From an archaeon (GTDB lineage: Archaea > Iainarchaeota > Iainarchaeia > Iainarchaeales > GW2011-AR10), in NCBI GenBank assembly GCA_030651515.1, contig JAUSEO010000030.1:1-36604 (forward strand): DNA of 36,604 nt, in the 5' to 3' direction. Below are positions 35,082-36,604 of this stretch, piece after piece. The notes beneath the pieces were generated by a model. It did not search any database and was not told where the DNA came from. It saw only the letters and a program-made list of their open reading frames with translations. Position numbers and translations under genes: made by a program. The stretch's first letter is position 1; every line of letters begins with the position of its first letter.

Positions 35082-35447
35082 TTAAATGGTTTTAATTTTA
35101 ACTTCTTGGCCGCTCTGGTCATATGCCCTGATGGCTTCCATTGAATACGGCCTGCAGGCAATGAAGTGGATGGCCCCTGTTTTTGAGAATGTGTGCACGT
35201 CCTGTGGCGAAGGCCTGTTTGAGAATGAGGGGTGTGAGTGGCAAGTGCCGATAATGGATTCATCAAGTGGCAGCATGTGGAAGTAAATCTGTGAAAATGT
35301 TTCCCCGAAAATTGCCGGCACTACAACCAGTTCTTCGACTGTTTGTGTTTTTTTGTTGCCTGCAAGCATGCCGATGAACTCGTTTGGAAAAGTGTTCCTG
35401 GCAGCTTCAAGGAATGCCTCAATGGCTTGTGTTTTCACGCGAAACAT
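35082..35447 (-). CDS. JAMM/MPN+ domain metallopeptidase-like protein
   Basis: 121 aa. N-terminal E (FIGMLAG context) and HSHPSFSNRPSPQD (HxHx7SxxD). Confidence 0.92.
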   Translation of the reverse strand: MFRVKTQAIEAFLEAARNTFPNEFIGMLAGNKKTQTVEELVVVPAIFGETFSQIYFHMLPLDESIIGTCHSHPSFSNRPSPQDVHTFSKTGAIHFIACRPYSMEAIRAYDQSGQEVKIKTI

Positions 35448-35463
35448 TGCAAATATTTTTTGT

Positions 35464-36588
35464 TCAGTGGGTTACATAAAACAATATCGCGGGCACAATC
35501 AGGAAAGCCATGCACGTGCTCCTGTTGACCCTGCACGAAACTGCAAGCAGGCCAATGCAGGAAGCTATTGCAAGTGCAATAAATCCTATTGGCCCGCTGA
35601 GGAAAAAAACAAGCAAAAGCACGAACGCAAACACTGCCCTGCTGAGGAGGCTATAGTCTGTTTTTTCGAATTTTTTTACCGCGGTTTCGGCGAGCGTTTC
35701 TGTAATCAGGGCTGCAAGAGCGCCTGCAGTTATCACTGTTGCCATTGCAAGGAAAAAGTTTTCATCTGTAAGCGGCAGTGCCTGTTTTAGGAAAACTGCT
35801 GCGCCAGTCCGGGTTTTTCCGATTAAGAAAAGTGCGGCAAAGCTTGTCACAAAGTTTGCGGTGCTGACCCCTCCGCTTAGCAAAAGGTATTTTGTGCGGG
35901 ATGGTTTTTTCGAAAGATTGGCTGACGCGAGGATTGCCTCGTTTGGCCCGATTGCCGGCAAAAAAACCGTGAAACAGGAGGCGATGCCTGAAAGAAAACC
36001 TGCTGCTGCTGCTTTTTCAAGGCGTATTTTTTTTGGCGTGCCCAGTTGTTTTGGAAGCGCGTTTTTTTCTGAAATCGAAAGCAATAGCCCCGGCACAGTG
36101 AAAAAACCCGTGACGAGCACAAAAAGGTTGCTTGTGAAAAGCGAGTTGTTGAGGAGTGCAACGCCGCTTAATGCAGAGAGTGCGACCACTAAAAGCGTTA
36201 GTGCTTTTTTTTCAGGCGTTTTTTCCCGCCAAACCATGGATGCGAGTATTGCGGCAAGTGCAAGGGGCGTGAATGGGAGAAAATACTCAAAAGTTTGTTC
36301 AAGGAGTTTTCCAAGGAGCGGTACAAAAGCGACTGAGAAAAGGAGCCCCAAAAAACCGCCGATGGTTGTGAGCCTTATTGCGTGCAGTGCAAGGCCTTTT
36401 TTTGCAAAGTAGTGGCCTGGGAGTACGGAAAGTGCCTTGTCCTCGGTTGGGATTCCAAGGAGCGTGCTTGGAATAAAGCCGACAAAAGAGTGCGTAACAG
36501 CAAGTGCAACTATCCCCAGTGCAAGTTGTGCCTGTAATTGTCCGGGCAGGGCAACCAGGGTGGAAAGGAGGGCAAGCAGGGTATTCAC
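35464..36588 (-). CDS. TctA/DUF112-like multi-TM permease (archaeal COG1784-like)
   Basis: 374 aa, multiple hydrophobic helices; GFIPSTLLGIPTEDKALSVLPGHYFAKKGLALHAI. The 5' end is close to the window edge. Confidence 0.8.
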   Translation of the reverse strand: MNTLLALLSTLVALPGQLQAQLALGIVALAVTHSFVGFIPSTLLGIPTEDKALSVLPGHYFAKKGLALHAIRLTTIGGFLGLLFSVAFVPLLGKLLEQTFEYFLPFTPLALAAILASMVWREKTPEKKALTLLVVALSALSGVALLNNSLFTSNLFVLVTGFFTVPGLLLSISEKNALPKQLGTPKKIRLEKAAAAGFLSGIASCFTVFLPAIGPNEAILASANLSKKPSRTKYLLLSGGVSTANFVTSFAALFLIGKTRTGAAVFLKQALPLTDENFFLAMATVITAGALAALITETLAETAVKKFEKTDYSLLSRAVFAFVLLLVFFLSGPIGFIALAIASCIGLLAVSCRVNRSTCMAFLIVPAILFYVTH

Positions 36589-36604
36589 GTGCAGTCCGGG
36601 AACT

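Noticed and set aside
1-36604. CRISPR array or transposable element
   Set aside because: No regularly spaced direct repeats, and no transposase, integrase or Cas-like ORF seen; the CARF-like protein is not accompanied by Cas genes here.

Overview
The window is a gene-dense archaeal chromosome segment. Archaeal DnaG primase, Hjc, Pth2, NurA/HerA, Rad50, aEF1B, S17e, Pelota, Elp3, Taw3 and a class I CCA-adding enzyme are all present. Low intergenic space and many small orphan genes suggest a DPANN-like lineage (inference). I saw no rRNA, CRISPR array, transposase or integrase. Main content: (i) DNA repair genes, nurA / small Zn-ribbon / herA plus a separate rad50, with no mre11 in the window; (ii) a stretch rich in tRNA and translation genes, including an intron-containing tRNA-Arg(TCG) that the ORF track cannot show and a 51-aa Zn-ribbon CDS that it missed; (iii) a surface/pilus component made of one secretion ATPase, a four-gene run of pilin-like proteins and Cys-rich or beta-helix surface proteins, one with a prepilin-like N-terminus. 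The most promising lead for an undescribed system is a two-gene unit at 25859-26594: a stand-alone 115-aa CARF-like Rossmann protein followed by a membrane-anchored Hjc-related endonuclease. An exact 10-mer (CGCACCGGCA) also recurs three times, each time in intergenic DNA. All family assignments come from reading motifs by eye; no database search was run.
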